From assembly GCF_029277305.1 (NCBI RefSeq), contig NZ_CP119526.1: 64,000 nt of DNA. The stretch is one strand, 5' to 3'. This document shows positions 43,228 through 53,192 of this stretch, piece by piece (the stretch's first letter is position 1; each line of letters begins with the position of its first letter). The position numbers and the translations under genes are program-made. The notes below the pieces were generated by a model. The model was not told the origin of the DNA and did not search any database. It saw only the letters and a program-made list of their open reading frames with translations. The DNA comes from Guptibacillus hwajinpoensis (GTDB lineage Bacteria; Bacillota; Bacilli; Bacillales; Guptibacillaceae).

Positions 43228-43247
43228 GGGTCGTTGATTCACTTGCT
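43228..43247 (-). repeat. Inverted partner of repeat R2
   Basis: GGGTCGTTGATTCACTTGC resembles the reverse complement of R2 with a short deletion. With the copy at 43319 it forms an inverted pair around the terminator. Confidence 0.45.
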
Positions 43248-43257
43248 TTTAATACAA

Positions 43258-43302
43258 CAAAAAAGCCAGGTGTGCTACTAATAAGTTAGTTAGCTACCTG
43301 GT
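43258..43302 (-). terminator. Terminator of the EamA permease
   Basis: ACCAGGTAGC and TAGCACACCTGG arms with a long loop are followed leftward by six T. Confidence 0.75.
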
Positions 43303-43318
43303 CTTTCTTTTCATAATT

Positions 43319-43354
43319 CTAACAGTGAATCATGAGAACCGTCCCCGTAATTCA
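43319..43354 (+). repeat. Dispersed repeat R2, copy 2
   Basis: CTAACAGTGAATCATGAG then AACCGTCCCCGTAATTCA. It abuts the stop codon of the EamA gene. Confidence 0.75.
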
Positions 43355-44221
43355 CTTTTGTTTTGTACTTAATATCGTAATAGTAATGAGAATAATAACG
43401 AGTCCTATACTTTGCGTGACTGTAAGAACCTCTCCCAAAATCACTAATCCAAATAGAGAAGCTGTAACCGGTTCTACCATTGCTATGATCGCTGCAACGG
43501 ATGCTGATGTTTTCTTCAAACCTTCTATATATAAGTAAAAAGAAATTCCTGCACCAATTATTCCAAGAGTTACAAACCAAATCAAATCCTCAGAAAACAT
43601 TACGTCGAGCGCTTCTTTATGGTCAATAAGTAGAAACATAACAATGGTAAATGTAGCAAAAGCAACGGTTAGAACAAAAGGAGGACGTCCTTCTTTTGAA
43701 GCATTCTTAAGTCCAAAAATAAACAGAGCGTATGAAAGACCTGATAGTAGCCCACTCATAATCCCAAAAATATTTAAACTTCCAATCCCTGCCTCATAAA
43801 CGTTTGTTAATAAACTAATTCCAACCATCACGATTACCATTGCGATCACCTTAAAAGGAGTGACGGTCTCTATTCGAAATAGAAATGAACTAAAAAGAAC
43901 GAATAAGGGTGCCGTGTACATCAAAGTTGATGCTATTGCTACACCAGATTCTGAAATACTAAGAAAGTAAAAACTGAAATTGCAAGCAACAGCGAAACCT
44001 GCTACTATCGACCACTTCACTGCTTTAGATGAATACTCTCCTTTATTTCCTCTACGATGAAGAAGCAGCCAAACAAAAATACCAACAAATCCTATCGCAC
44101 CTCTATAGAAGGAGATGACGATCGGACTCCACCCTTTATCCATTAATATTCCTGCTATCCCCCCTGAAATGCCCCATAAAACAGCTGCCATGATAACTAA
44201 ACCTATATGATATAAATGCAT
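43352..44221 (-). CDS. EamA/DMT-family permease
   Basis: The product has 289 residues and ten membrane segments in two EamA repeats (about 8-140 and 150-285). Conserved positions include AVLWGISGGIAGILM at the start and a PVTASLFGLVILGE motif near the end of the second repeat. Members export amino acids or other small metabolites; the substrate is not predictable. It is monocistronic, with an R2 repeat overlapping its 3' end and a terminator beyond. Confidence 0.85.
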   Translation of the reverse strand: MHLYHIGLVIMAAVLWGISGGIAGILMDKGWSPIVISFYRGAIGFVGIFVWLLLHRRGNKGEYSSKAVKWSIVAGFAVACNFSFYFLSISESGVAIASTLMYTAPLFVLFSSFLFRIETVTPFKVIAMVIVMVGISLLTNVYEAGIGSLNIFGIMSGLLSGLSYALFIFGLKNASKEGRPPFVLTVAFATFTIVMFLLIDHKEALDVMFSEDLIWFVTLGIIGAGISFYLYIEGLKKTSASVAAIIAMVEPVTASLFGLVILGEVLTVTQSIGLVIILITITILSTKQK

Positions 44222-44388
44222 TGCAATCCTCCTAAACTAAAGCCTTAATGACTTGTTCAGAGGAGATTCCCATCAATTTATACACTAAAACGAAAAGTAT
44301 GAAAATCCATTCACTTTCGATACTTTTTACTACTTTGCAGTAAAATAACCGTGACCGTTTTACTGATTTATTTGCTTCTATACAGATA

Positions 44389-44427
44389 AAACCAGGTGAA
44401 CTATAAACAACATAGTTCACCTGGTTT
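44389..44427. terminator. Terminator of the first M14 carboxypeptidase
   Basis: A perfect 16-bp stem (44389-44404 with 44412-44427) around AAACAAC; A and T runs on both flanks allow bidirectional use. Confidence 0.88.
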
Positions 44428-44480
44428 TTCATGAAAAATTCATTGTCGATCATTTTTTAAAAAGAATCATTCCCGTGAAG

Positions 44481-45533
44481 CTACTCACCATCATAATTAC
44501 TCTCCGGCAACGTGTCCCAGAAAGATGTATCCGTCGAATCAATTGAATCATCTGCCAAAGCTTCTAAACTAGCTTTCATTGCAGTAACCGCCTGTTGAAT
44601 TAAGTAGCCATTGCTCTTTTGACCCAGTACATAATCATCTCGATAATGATCGGCCATTCCACGCATTTCGAACAGCAGTGTTGCAATGCCGTATTCCATC
44701 GCTAAGCCGTTTCGGCTAATCGTTGGCGCACTGCCTCCTGGATACTTCGAAAGTAGGCCATAGCCTTTCGCATCTACTGCATTATAAACGACCGCTCCAA
44801 GTTGCTTGGATTGCTCTACTACAGTAGGATCAACACTCTCGTTCGTTGGATAAAGAATTGACCCAGAGACGAGTTCTCCTGTGTCACCGAGCGTCGTTTG
44901 CGTTCCCTGATGATGGAGATCAATCATGTAATCCGGTTGATATTTCTGCAATATGTTCTCGTGCAACGCCTTCGTTTCTGGCTGTTCACGATCCACGTGA
45001 TCACGATTAAGATCGACTCCATTCGCATTATATCGAGTATGAGTTCCAGAGACGTAGTCTTCTAATGAGAAATCAACATCCCCTTCTGCTCCATCCACGT
45101 TTAAACGTGGAGCGATTAGAACATTCACATTCTCTAAAATATCTTGTACATTCTTCCCATTCGAAGACAAATACTTAATCATTTCAAGAGCGCCTTCTGT
45201 CGTTAAAGCCTCATTCCCGTGCTGCTGGGTTAAGAAAAGTATTGTTGGGTTGTCTTCGTTCATAGTTCCAAACTTAGCGAGGTACAAATCTCTCCCTTTC
45301 ACTGATTGACCGTAGACTTCTAATTCAAGAGCTTCAGAGCGCTTGTCTACTTTTTCTAGAAAGCTTACCATCTCTTCATAAGAGTGAAGTCGTTCATTCT
45401 TGATCGTTTCATTGCCACCATAGTTCGGTCCATTAGGTCCATTATCTCCAGCTAGTACCGTATTTCCTGTTAGGAATGACCCTGACACCAGCATCGTTCC
45501 CGCTACTGTTAACGGTAGAATTTGTTTTTTCAC
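44481..45533 (-). CDS. Secreted M14 zinc carboxypeptidase, copy 1
   Basis: The product has 350 residues. The zinc site is QHGNEAL (His and Glu) with the third ligand in DLHHQG. LNRDH carries the substrate-binding Arg, and FEMRG near 292 the catalytic Glu. A signal peptide (about 1-28) follows the GTG at 45533, which sits six bases after AGGAGG; an earlier in-frame ATG directly abuts that site. It should trim C-terminal residues from peptides or peptidoglycan stems outside the cell. It lies 45 bases after a second M14 gene on the same strand, so the two form an operon. Confidence 0.85.
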   Translation of the reverse strand: MKKQILPLTVAGTMLVSGSFLTGNTVLAGDNGPNGPNYGGNETIKNERLHSYEEMVSFLEKVDKRSEALELEVYGQSVKGRDLYLAKFGTMNEDNPTILFLTQQHGNEALTTEGALEMIKYLSSNGKNVQDILENVNVLIAPRLNVDGAEGDVDFSLEDYVSGTHTRYNANGVDLNRDHVDREQPETKALHENILQKYQPDYMIDLHHQGTQTTLGDTGELVSGSILYPTNESVDPTVVEQSKQLGAVVYNAVDAKGYGLLSKYPGGSAPTISRNGLAMEYGIATLLFEMRGMADHYRDDYVLGQKSNGYLIQQAVTAMKASLEALADDSIDSTDTSFWDTLPESNYDGE

Positions 45534-45578
45534 ATTCATCCTCCTAGAAATAAAATCGCACTTATTTTTCAAAACAAT

Positions 45579-46784
45579 TTAATGACCATAATCCTGATCG
45601 CGATCTGTTAGTGGGATATCGTCATATTCTTCAGGATTAATCGAATACACATCACCACTCGTGATGCCATCAATAATTCCGTAAAGGCCAAGTTCAACCA
45701 CTTTAACCAATTGACCAATTTTCTTTTGTCCATAGCTTTGCGTTTGCCCCGTAACTTCAAACAGCACAGCGCCACTTCCATTTAGCGCAAAAGAACCAAG
45801 TGCTGTACCAGGTAAATCAAGATTTTGTGGATAAAGTGTAATGTTATCAAATGGAGAATTACCCCTCTCCTGTAAGGCGTTATAAGCAGCTACATTTAAC
45901 TGTTTTGAGAATTCACCATCATATGTATCTGCGTACTCGCTATATTTTGCTCCTTCAGCACTATCAGGATCAGGAATAAAGTCTCCTGAAATCGAGAGCG
46001 TTACTTTATCATCTGTCCCTTCCACATAGTACTCACCCTGGTGATGCAAGTCGACAAATACATCCACTTTGCCATAGTCATTCATCAATCCTTTATAAAC
46101 ATCACGGACTGTTTGGGCTTCAGGGGTAATGTACCACCCTGGATTGGATGAGTTATTTGGAAAATCTTCAGGTTGAGGCTCATAATCGAGATCTGGATTG
46201 AAATCCCGGTTCACGTCAAAGCCAGGGTTCGAAGCATAATTCCAATATTGGTTTGTATACGTGTAATAGTTCCAAGAAGGTGACGCACTAGCTAGCTGTG
46301 GAAAATCTTCAACAACTTCGCTCCACGACATATCATTACCACGTCGATTTAATTCCGTTGCATCAGGATTCACCATCGGCATCGCAACGATCGTCACTTC
46401 ACTTCTGATTTTCTCAGCTTCTGGAGAATTCGAGCCTAGCTGCTGCAAAATCTTCAATAGCGCAGCCGTCCCGGTTTTCTCATTCCCATGAATCTCACTT
46501 TGCAATAAGATCACTTTGTCTCCTGAACCAACAGTTGCTTTGTAGATTTCACGCCCCTGATTCGAGTATCCCACTACATCTACTTGAACTTGTCCCTGGC
46601 TGCTCTTATCAATCTGCTTTAGCTTCTTACTCAACTCCGCATGACTAATAAAAGCAGATGTGGCGTATTGTTGAGTTTGCGCTTCCGCACGCTGCTCACT
46701 TGGCGCCGCCATTGCAGGACTTACTAGGACAGATGACAATAACAGCGTGCTACATACGTACGTCATTTTCTTCTTTCGACTCAT
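45579..46784 (-). CDS. Secreted M14 zinc carboxypeptidase, copy 2
   Basis: The product has 401 residues. A signal peptide ends near AMAA (about 26). Zinc ligands lie in IHGNEKTG and VDLHHQG, the specificity Arg in FDVNRDFNPD and the catalytic Glu in VLFEVTGQ. It carries extra insertions rich in Pro and aromatic residues (about 155-200) compared with copy 1, so the two enzymes probably differ in specificity. It is the first gene of the pair. An imperfect AAACGTTT site lies about 80 bases upstream. Confidence 0.87.
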   Translation of the reverse strand: MSRKKKMTYVCSTLLLSSVLVSPAMAAPSEQRAEAQTQQYATSAFISHAELSKKLKQIDKSSQGQVQVDVVGYSNQGREIYKATVGSGDKVILLQSEIHGNEKTGTAALLKILQQLGSNSPEAEKIRSEVTIVAMPMVNPDATELNRRGNDMSWSEVVEDFPQLASASPSWNYYTYTNQYWNYASNPGFDVNRDFNPDLDYEPQPEDFPNNSSNPGWYITPEAQTVRDVYKGLMNDYGKVDVFVDLHHQGEYYVEGTDDKVTLSISGDFIPDPDSAEGAKYSEYADTYDGEFSKQLNVAAYNALQERGNSPFDNITLYPQNLDLPGTALGSFALNGSGAVLFEVTGQTQSYGQKKIGQLVKVVELGLYGIIDGITSGDVYSINPEEYDDIPLTDRDQDYGH

Positions 46785-47022
46785 TTGATTCCTCCTCAGT
46801 TTTAAAAGTCTACAACTGAGTATTTCTCGTTTTTCGTCGCCTCTACCTTTTGATTACTTTTAAAACAAAACGTTTGAACTAGGTATTTTTTGGTAAATAG
46901 TTCGTTTTACATGGGAATTAGCTTAATGAACGCGAGATGAATAGTACATTAGAGGGGTGTGGTTTTTTGTTAAACAAGAGAAGAAATATAGGCATCCTCA
47001 AAACTAATTCTGATAAATCTTT

Positions 47023-47036
47023 GTGCAAACGGTTGC
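47023..47036. promoter_or_regulatory. LacI/CcpA-type operator 1 of the SLC45-type permease
   Basis: TGCAAACGGTTGCT is a near-palindrome centred on CG, as in LacI-family and cre sites. Confidence 0.6.
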
Positions 47037-47221
47037 TTAAACGCATTACTATAGTATATACTTTTCAAGTATAATTTTTTACCAATAATAAGCATGTATT
47101 TCTTGTTAATTGAACAGGTATTACATAAGTGTTTTTCTGACTAAGTTAGGAAATCTACCTTTACACTGCGTTAGTAAACGATGTTAAAAGCAATTGAAAA
47201 GCGCATTATTTTTCAGTTATG

Positions 47222-47235
47222 TGCAAACGATTGCA
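47222..47235. promoter_or_regulatory. LacI/CcpA-type operator 2 of the SLC45-type permease
   Basis: TGCAAACGATTGCA, 67 bases before the start codon, touches the candidate -10 element and could block transcription. Confidence 0.65.
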
Positions 47236-47301
47236 ATAAAACTGTAAACGCTTCGATGAATATCCGTTTCATCTATTCGTTACGTCACAGGAGGGAATTA
47301 A

Positions 47302-48660
47302 ATGTTAGAAGAAAGAGTTGTTGAATCCAGCGAAAAAAGATATCAAAAAGAATTACCATCCCTACCAATCAGCACAATTTGGTTAATTAGTTTCGGTTTT
47401 CTAGGTGTGCAAATGGCATTCTCACTGCAAAGCGCGAATATGGGACGTATTTTCCAAACACTTGGGGCAGATCCTCATAATTTAGGATTATTCTTTATCC
47501 TGCCACCCCTTGCAGGTCTAATTGTCCAACCGTTAGTTGGTTATTTCTCTGACCGGACCTGGATGCCGAGGCTTGGCAGACGGATACCTTATTTACTAGT
47601 TGGAGCTGTTGTTGCTGTTATTGTGATGTGTCTACTTCCTAACTCAGGTAGTTTTGGATTTAGTGCTGTAACAGCCATGACATTTGGAGCCATTGCCATT
47701 CTGTTTATGGATGTATCATCAAACATGGCAATGCAACCTTTTAAAATGATGGTTGGCGACATGGTTAACAAAGAGCAAAAAGGATTTGCTTATTCGATCC
47801 AAAGCTTTCTATCAAACAGTGGTGCTGTATTAGCAAGTATTTTCCCTTTTGCACTAACCGTTATTGGTGTGTCAAATAGTGCTCCAAAAGGTGTTATTCC
47901 ACAATCTGTTGTTATTTCATTCTACGCTGGTGCAGCTGTTCTCATCATTTGCAGTCTTATTACAGTCTTTAAAGTGAGAGAGTATGATCCAGATGAGTAT
48001 GCTATGTATCACGGAATTTCAAAGGAATCTACGAAAGAAAAAGCAAACCTTTTCAAATTACTTGGAAGCGCTCCAAAAGTGTTCTGGACCGTTACACTTG
48101 TTCAGTTATTCTGTTGGATGGGTTTTCAATACTTATGGACGTACGGAACAGGAGCCATTGCCCTGAACGTCTGGAATACGAGTGATCCTGCGAGCGCAGC
48201 TTATCAAGATGCAGGGAACTGGTTTGGTATTATGACAGCCGTTCAATCAATTGGCGCTGTTATCTGGTCACTTGTACTATCTCGTATGCCAAACAATCAG
48301 AGAAAACCATTTTATGCGATCAGCTTATTCTTAGGTGGGATCGGATTTGGTTCCGTCTTCTTCATTCACAATCAGTGGGCATTGGTTGTTTCCTTTACCT
48401 TGATTGGGATCGCATGGGCAGCCATGATGACATTCCCATTCACGATCTTGACGAATGCACTGAAAGGAAAGAATATGGGAACTTACCTTGGACTGTTTAA
48501 CGGTAGTATTTGTTTGCCACAAATCATTGCCTCTCTTCTAAGTTTCGTGTTGTTCCCATTAATCGGATCTTCCATGCCGTTCATGATCTTGCTTTCAGGT
48601 GTTTTACTTGTTGTAGGTGCTTTATCAGTACCGATTATTAAGGAGACTTATGCGAAGTAA
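47302..48660 (+). CDS. SLC45-type MFS sugar permease
   Basis: The product has 452 residues and 12 membrane segments. QSANMGRIFQTLGADPHNLG near 43-62 and VGYFSDRTWMPRLGRRIPY near 80-98 (the A-motif loop with Asp and Arg) are typical of the SLC45/GPH-like disaccharide carriers. It probably imports maltose, sucrose or a similar sugar with protons. GGAGGG lies before the ATG. Two LacI-type operators upstream suggest control by a sugar-responsive repressor, which is not in this window. It has its own terminator. Confidence 0.85.
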   Translation: MLEERVVESSEKRYQKELPSLPISTIWLISFGFLGVQMAFSLQSANMGRIFQTLGADPHNLGLFFILPPLAGLIVQPLVGYFSDRTWMPRLGRRIPYLLVGAVVAVIVMCLLPNSGSFGFSAVTAMTFGAIAILFMDVSSNMAMQPFKMMVGDMVNKEQKGFAYSIQSFLSNSGAVLASIFPFALTVIGVSNSAPKGVIPQSVVISFYAGAAVLIICSLITVFKVREYDPDEYAMYHGISKESTKEKANLFKLLGSAPKVFWTVTLVQLFCWMGFQYLWTYGTGAIALNVWNTSDPASAAYQDAGNWFGIMTAVQSIGAVIWSLVLSRMPNNQRKPFYAISLFLGGIGFGSVFFIHNQWALVVSFTLIGIAWAAMMTFPFTILTNALKGKNMGTYLGLFNGSICLPQIIASLLSFVLFPLIGSSMPFMILLSGVLLVVGALSVPIIKETYAK

Positions 48661-48690
48661 GTAAACAAAATCTAGTAATTAAACACGTTG

Positions 48691-48727
48691 AACCAGGTGA
48701 GCTTGATAGATAGCTCTCCTGGTTTTT
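48691..48727 (+). terminator. Terminator of the SLC45-type permease
   Basis: AACCAGGTGAGCT pairs with AGCTCTCCTGGTT, followed by T5. Confidence 0.88.
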
Positions 48728-48856
48728 CTATGTTCTAGTACTGATTCCCGTATTCTTTCATGACTCACACCTATTTCTTCTACTATTACGATCATCTCGT
48801 AATCTATTGAATAAACTAGTAATGCCTTACAAATACAGGAGGTGTTACCTAATACG

Positions 48857-49957
48857 ATGGATTATTTTCCAGATCGATTTATTATTGGATTTATACCTGG
48901 CGTTTCACGAAACCGCGCCTTGGAAATTATCGAACATGTTGGAGGTCTTACTCTTCTAAGTGAAATCCCCGCACTGAAAGTTTATACCGTTTCAGTTGCT
49001 CCTGCTCTCTTAAACATTAAAATGACGATCCTCTCCAATTTCTCTGGAGTTGACTATGTAGAATATGTTGGTATTCTTAATGCACAATTGACACCCAATG
49101 ATCCTCTTTTCCCTCAACAGTGGGGGCTTCTAAAGATTAACTCGGTAAGGGCATGGAACATTACCCGTGGATCAACTCTCGTTAATATCGCGATTCTAGA
49201 TACCGGCATTCAAACGAACCATCCTGATTTAGTGGACAAGATCGTATTAAGTCAGAACTTCTCAGCTTCTTCTACAGCTGAAGATTTACATGGTCATGGA
49301 ACACACGTAGCCGGAATTGCCGCAGCTACAACAAAAAACAATCTCGGTATTGCTGGAATGGCGATTAATCCTAGAATCATGAATATTAAAGTATTAGACG
49401 ATAGTGGCGGAGGATCGTTTAGTGATATCGCTCAAGGTGTCATCTACGCTACAGATAATGGCGCAAAGGTCATTAACATGAGTCTTGGCGGTACGTTATT
49501 TAGTACAACCCTTCAAAATGCTGTGCAATACGCAAAAAACAATGGCGTGTTGATCGTTGCAGCTGCTGGAAACAATGATTCAAACACCCTCTTCTATCCA
49601 GCCGCATATCCCGAATGCCTTAGCGTAGCAGCCTTAAATCGAGACGATACGAAGGCACCATTCTCAAATTACGGCTCTTCCTGGGTTGATGTAGCCGCTC
49701 CTGGAATCGATATCCTCTCTACTCTACCAACCTACCCAAACACATCAGGACAAACTAGTTACGGTTCATTAGCTGGCACATCGATGGCTGCTCCTTTTGT
49801 AAGTGGACTAGCTGCACTAATGCTTTCATTAGAACCGAACGTGAACACCGTTCAGAATGCCATTGAGACGACAACCGTTCCACTTGCCGGAACAGGAACA
49901 CTCTATGAAAGAGGTCGTATTAATACGTATGCAGCGTTGTTGAACATCACACAGTAA
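48857..49957 (+). CDS. Subtilisin-like serine protease (S8), copy 2, without signal peptide
   Basis: This 366-residue paralogue of the protease at 40677-41777 is the same length and, by eye, around 80% or more identical. The catalytic Asp (ILDTGIQTNHPD), His (GHGTHVAGI) and Ser (GTSMAAPF) are intact. Differences cluster in surface loops. Like copy 1 it lacks a signal peptide and has the unusual 14-base gap between AGGAGG and the ATG, with the same upstream 50 bases. The two copies are about 7 kb apart with unrelated genes between, so this is a dispersed duplication under the same control. Confidence 0.88.
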   Translation: MDYFPDRFIIGFIPGVSRNRALEIIEHVGGLTLLSEIPALKVYTVSVAPALLNIKMTILSNFSGVDYVEYVGILNAQLTPNDPLFPQQWGLLKINSVRAWNITRGSTLVNIAILDTGIQTNHPDLVDKIVLSQNFSASSTAEDLHGHGTHVAGIAAATTKNNLGIAGMAINPRIMNIKVLDDSGGGSFSDIAQGVIYATDNGAKVINMSLGGTLFSTTLQNAVQYAKNNGVLIVAAAGNNDSNTLFYPAAYPECLSVAALNRDDTKAPFSNYGSSWVDVAAPGIDILSTLPTYPNTSGQTSYGSLAGTSMAAPFVSGLAALMLSLEPNVNTVQNAIETTTVPLAGTGTLYERGRINTYAALLNITQ

Positions 49958-50001
49958 GAAATCATCGGGATGGAGCTTATCATTCGCTTGCTTACGTCTA
50001 A

Positions 50002-50047
50002 AAAAACAGGTGAGCTACTTGTACGAATAAGTAGCTCACCTGTTTTT
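50002..50047 (+). terminator. Terminator of subtilase copy 2
   Basis: A perfect 19-bp stem (50002-50020 with 50029-50047) ending in a T run; it may also serve the convergent glucanase gene. Confidence 0.92.
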
Positions 50048-50112
50048 CTGCACGGTGAAACCGGCTAATCTTAAAAACGCAACTCCCTGATAGAAAGGAA
50101 GTTGCGAATGAA

Positions 50113-52992
50113 TTACTTCTTAAATTGTTCTTTCAGTGACTCTGAAATGACGCTTTCTCCACCATAAAGATAGATGGACTTCACTTTTCCTTTTAGGTGA
50201 TTCCTAACTTCTTTTTTGACTTCATCTTTGTCTGTCAGTATGACTGGAAGATGATGATCAAATGCAAAGCGCGAGCCACTCAAAGCATCTGCAAAGCTAT
50301 AAGCATTTGTTAAAGCGATCGCATCTGTTTCAGGATAAAGTTTCTTGGCAATTTCCAGTGACGTCATATACCGCGTTTCCCCAGAAATTCGCTCAATGGT
50401 TTTAATACCAAGCTTTTTTAATTCTTTTTCTACTGCTGTTGGAACGACCTCTGTCCCACCAATGATCGTTACTTTTTTCAACGTGTTTTTATTCTGAGTC
50501 ATGTACTTAGCTACATCTTCTTGAAGATGATTCCCTTTCGTATTTAGAACGATTGGAATTTCTTTTTCAGTAGCATATGGTACGATGCTAAGCGCATCTG
50601 CAAAATCTAATCCGTACGCTACTATTACTTCATCAGGATTGTCATTCACTTTGTCAGCGATTTTCAATGCTGTTTGATAACGAGTATCACCACCAAGACG
50701 TTCGACAGGGAATGCTTTTGCAAAAGCATCTTCGACTTTCTTTGAAACCGCAGCTTTCTCTCCTAAAATAACCACTTTCCCGTCTTCTTTTAGTACACGT
50801 TTCGCCTCTTTCAGTTGTTGTTTGATAACGGATTCGCTATCGTTTACAAGGAGTACATTCCCATTCAACTTATTATTTAGAACCCCACCAGCTAAGGCAT
50901 CTGGAAAGTCTAATCCAGAAGCCAGAATGACTGTGTCCAACGAGTTGGATGGAAGCTGTTCTGAAAAGGCTCTAGATGTTTCGTATCGATCATCACCAGA
51001 AATTCTCTTAAACTCTACTTCTTCTGATTCTGTTTCTTCAACTACTTCTACTAATCTCACATTGTCGATAAAAACATCATAAGGTACTGCAAGTTCAGGA
51101 TCATTTTCTCCTCTTCCTAATCCAAACATTAAGCTGTAATCACCATCAGATCCTACTTTGATGTACGTTTCATATGTTTCCATTGTGCTTCCTACATCAA
51201 ATTCCTTAATGCCTGATTCTGATCCTACAAGCTCAACACTCACATCGCGATCACGTTCACTTCTCATGTCAAATTCAACTTTATAGATACCACTTGGAAC
51301 AGTAACATCTTGCATCAACTGAATATGCCACCAATCCCAACCAACTTTTTGAACTTCAGCTTTTAACTCTTCATTTTCAATGGAGAAGTCAGCTAATCCT
51401 GCCCATGTTTCATAGTCTCCTAAGTTGAAAACGTTCCATACTTTGGGCGTTTTTTCATCACCAAACTCTGATGTTGCTTCAAATGTTCCATCAACGATTA
51501 AGCTATCGCCAACTTCTTTCCAATCCTTCGACTCATCTACTGGATCCGCACCATCTCCTGGCTCTTCACCATCTCCAGGATTAGTAGGTTCGCCTGGTTC
51601 TGGATAGTCAGCTGCCAGATCTTCATACACTCTGACATAGTCTACTTCCATTTGACCTGGGAATCCTGTCGTTTCATCAGGTTCGCCACCGTACCAGCCA
51701 CCAACTGCCAGATTCAAAATCATATAAAATTCTTGGTCAAATGGTGCTGGATAGTCGCCGTTCGCTGTGTGCCACTCGGTTTGCGTTGTATACAATTCAT
51801 CATTCACATACCAACGAATTTCACCTGGTTCCCACTCCACACTATAAACATTAAAGTCCGTCGTCGATTGCCCTTCAGGAAACTCGTACTCTCCCGCTGA
51901 GTATGAATTTTTTGGCCATAAATCACCATAATGGATCGCCGCTCCGACTTTATTCGTTTCAGAACCTCTATTTTCCATAATGTCGATTTCACCTGAAGCT
52001 GCCCAGCCACCATAAACGTCATCTTGAGGCATCATCCAAAATGCTGGCCAATAACCTTGTCCTTCAGGAAGCTTCATTCTTGCTTCGAACTTTCCATAAG
52101 CTTGGCTAAACAAATCTTCCGTTACAATTTTCCCTGACGTATGATCATAGGTACCATGCTCATCACTAGCCGCTTCTTCTCTCGCTTCAATAATCAGCTT
52201 GCCGTCTTCCAATTTCACATTATCTTCAGCGTAATATTGTGACTCATTATTTCCCCAGCCACTTACCCACTGATCGCCACTATAGAAACCATTTCCTATG
52301 CCATATTTCCATTTCGATGTGTCCAGTTCTGTCCCTTCAAACTCATCATTCCAAACTAATTCCCAATCCTGCTCTGCACTCGGTTCACCATCAGGAGGAG
52401 TGGAAACTTGTCCTAAGAACGTCAAATCATCAAAGGAATACGTTTTCCCAGTTCCTTCTTTTCCAAAATCAAAAAAGATGGAAACCATGTTAAACGTATA
52501 ATTTAAATTTAATGCTTCTGTTCCTTTAGACTGATTCGCAAAATCAAACACGAGTGTTTCCCATTCATTTGATTTCGTCGTTACCGCACTCGTTTCACCT
52601 GAATGAGTAGGATCGCCTTTTTCTTCAACCTTAAGTCTTACTTCAATCCCTTTATCCGGTGAAAATACGCGAACTGACATGTTCGTATCCGATTCTGAGA
52701 AAGGGATAGGAGAAATTGTGTTATTCGCTGCATTTCCAAAGGTCGTTCCAGCCCATGTTGCAGCCCCCTCACCTTTCACTACTTCTACCACATGATTTGA
52801 AGCAGCATCATGATCTTCTTTAATCGTCGCTGTTGCTCCTCCAAAGCCCTCAACAACATACGAGTTTCCACTTTCATCAAAGTCTACTAATACTATTTCA
52901 TCACTACTTTGTTCATTCGCATTAACAGGAATGCTAAAGCTTGGTGCTACTAGTAAAATGGCCAGTAACCAACTAATACCTTTTAATTTCAT
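50113..52992 (-). CDS. Secreted GH16 beta-glucanase with cell-wall-binding repeats
   Basis: The product has 959 residues. A signal peptide (about 1-25) is followed by a carbohydrate-binding-like domain (about 30-190) and a GH16 domain (about 205-460). The catalytic motif there is GEIDIMENRG (ExDxxE). A Pro/Gly linker and a second binding domain (about 500-650) come next, then three CWB2 repeats (from about 665; each opens like RISGDDRYETS, RLGGDTRYQTA, RISGETRYMTS) that attach to secondary wall polymers. It should cleave beta-1,3- or mixed glucans at the cell surface. I start at ATG 52992, eight bases after GGAGGG. Three LacI/CcpA-type operators lie upstream. Confidence 0.92.
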   Translation of the reverse strand: MKLKGISWLLAILLVAPSFSIPVNANEQSSDEIVLVDFDESGNSYVVEGFGGATATIKEDHDAASNHVVEVVKGEGAATWAGTTFGNAANNTISPIPFSESDTNMSVRVFSPDKGIEVRLKVEEKGDPTHSGETSAVTTKSNEWETLVFDFANQSKGTEALNLNYTFNMVSIFFDFGKEGTGKTYSFDDLTFLGQVSTPPDGEPSAEQDWELVWNDEFEGTELDTSKWKYGIGNGFYSGDQWVSGWGNNESQYYAEDNVKLEDGKLIIEAREEAASDEHGTYDHTSGKIVTEDLFSQAYGKFEARMKLPEGQGYWPAFWMMPQDDVYGGWAASGEIDIMENRGSETNKVGAAIHYGDLWPKNSYSAGEYEFPEGQSTTDFNVYSVEWEPGEIRWYVNDELYTTQTEWHTANGDYPAPFDQEFYMILNLAVGGWYGGEPDETTGFPGQMEVDYVRVYEDLAADYPEPGEPTNPGDGEEPGDGADPVDESKDWKEVGDSLIVDGTFEATSEFGDEKTPKVWNVFNLGDYETWAGLADFSIENEELKAEVQKVGWDWWHIQLMQDVTVPSGIYKVEFDMRSERDRDVSVELVGSESGIKEFDVGSTMETYETYIKVGSDGDYSLMFGLGRGENDPELAVPYDVFIDNVRLVEVVEETESEEVEFKRISGDDRYETSRAFSEQLPSNSLDTVILASGLDFPDALAGGVLNNKLNGNVLLVNDSESVIKQQLKEAKRVLKEDGKVVILGEKAAVSKKVEDAFAKAFPVERLGGDTRYQTALKIADKVNDNPDEVIVAYGLDFADALSIVPYATEKEIPIVLNTKGNHLQEDVAKYMTQNKNTLKKVTIIGGTEVVPTAVEKELKKLGIKTIERISGETRYMTSLEIAKKLYPETDAIALTNAYSFADALSGSRFAFDHHLPVILTDKDEVKKEVRNHLKGKVKSIYLYGGESVISESLKEQFKK

Positions 52993-53096
52993 CCATTTTT
53001 CCCTCCAATTTATTAAAACTACGATTCTAGTTTTTCTATTAGGGCTAGCAGACAACCCTTGTCAGAAACCCATCACCTCCAATAATCAGAGCATTA

Positions 53097-53110
53097 GGAA
53101 AGCGCTTTCC
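53097..53110. promoter_or_regulatory. LacI/CcpA-type operator 1 of the GH16 gene
   Basis: GGAAAGCGCTTTCC is a perfect palindrome 105 bases upstream of the start codon. Confidence 0.7.
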
Positions 53111-53174
53111 AAAAGAGCGACGATAACCCTTCTCCGTTTCACCTTAAGTTTCCGTTCTGATCTTTCAATCCACT

Positions 53175-53192
53175 ATCGAAAGCGGTTTCGAT
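53175..53192. promoter_or_regulatory. LacI/CcpA-type operator 2 of the GH16 gene
   Basis: ATCGAAAGCGGTTTCGAT is palindromic except at the centre. Confidence 0.7.

Larger units (their letters stand above)
46785..47301. other. Divergent regulatory region of the M14 pair and the SLC45-type permease
   Basis: About 520 bases hold two LacI/CcpA-type operators, a promoter-like TTGAAA-N17-TTATGT at 47194-47222, an AAAACAAAACGTTTGAAC site near 46863-46879 and no reading frame of note. Confidence 0.6.

Noticed and set aside
44232..44453. A 73-codon minus-strand frame
   Set aside because: It runs straight through a perfect 16-bp terminator and has no ribosome binding site; treated as spurious.
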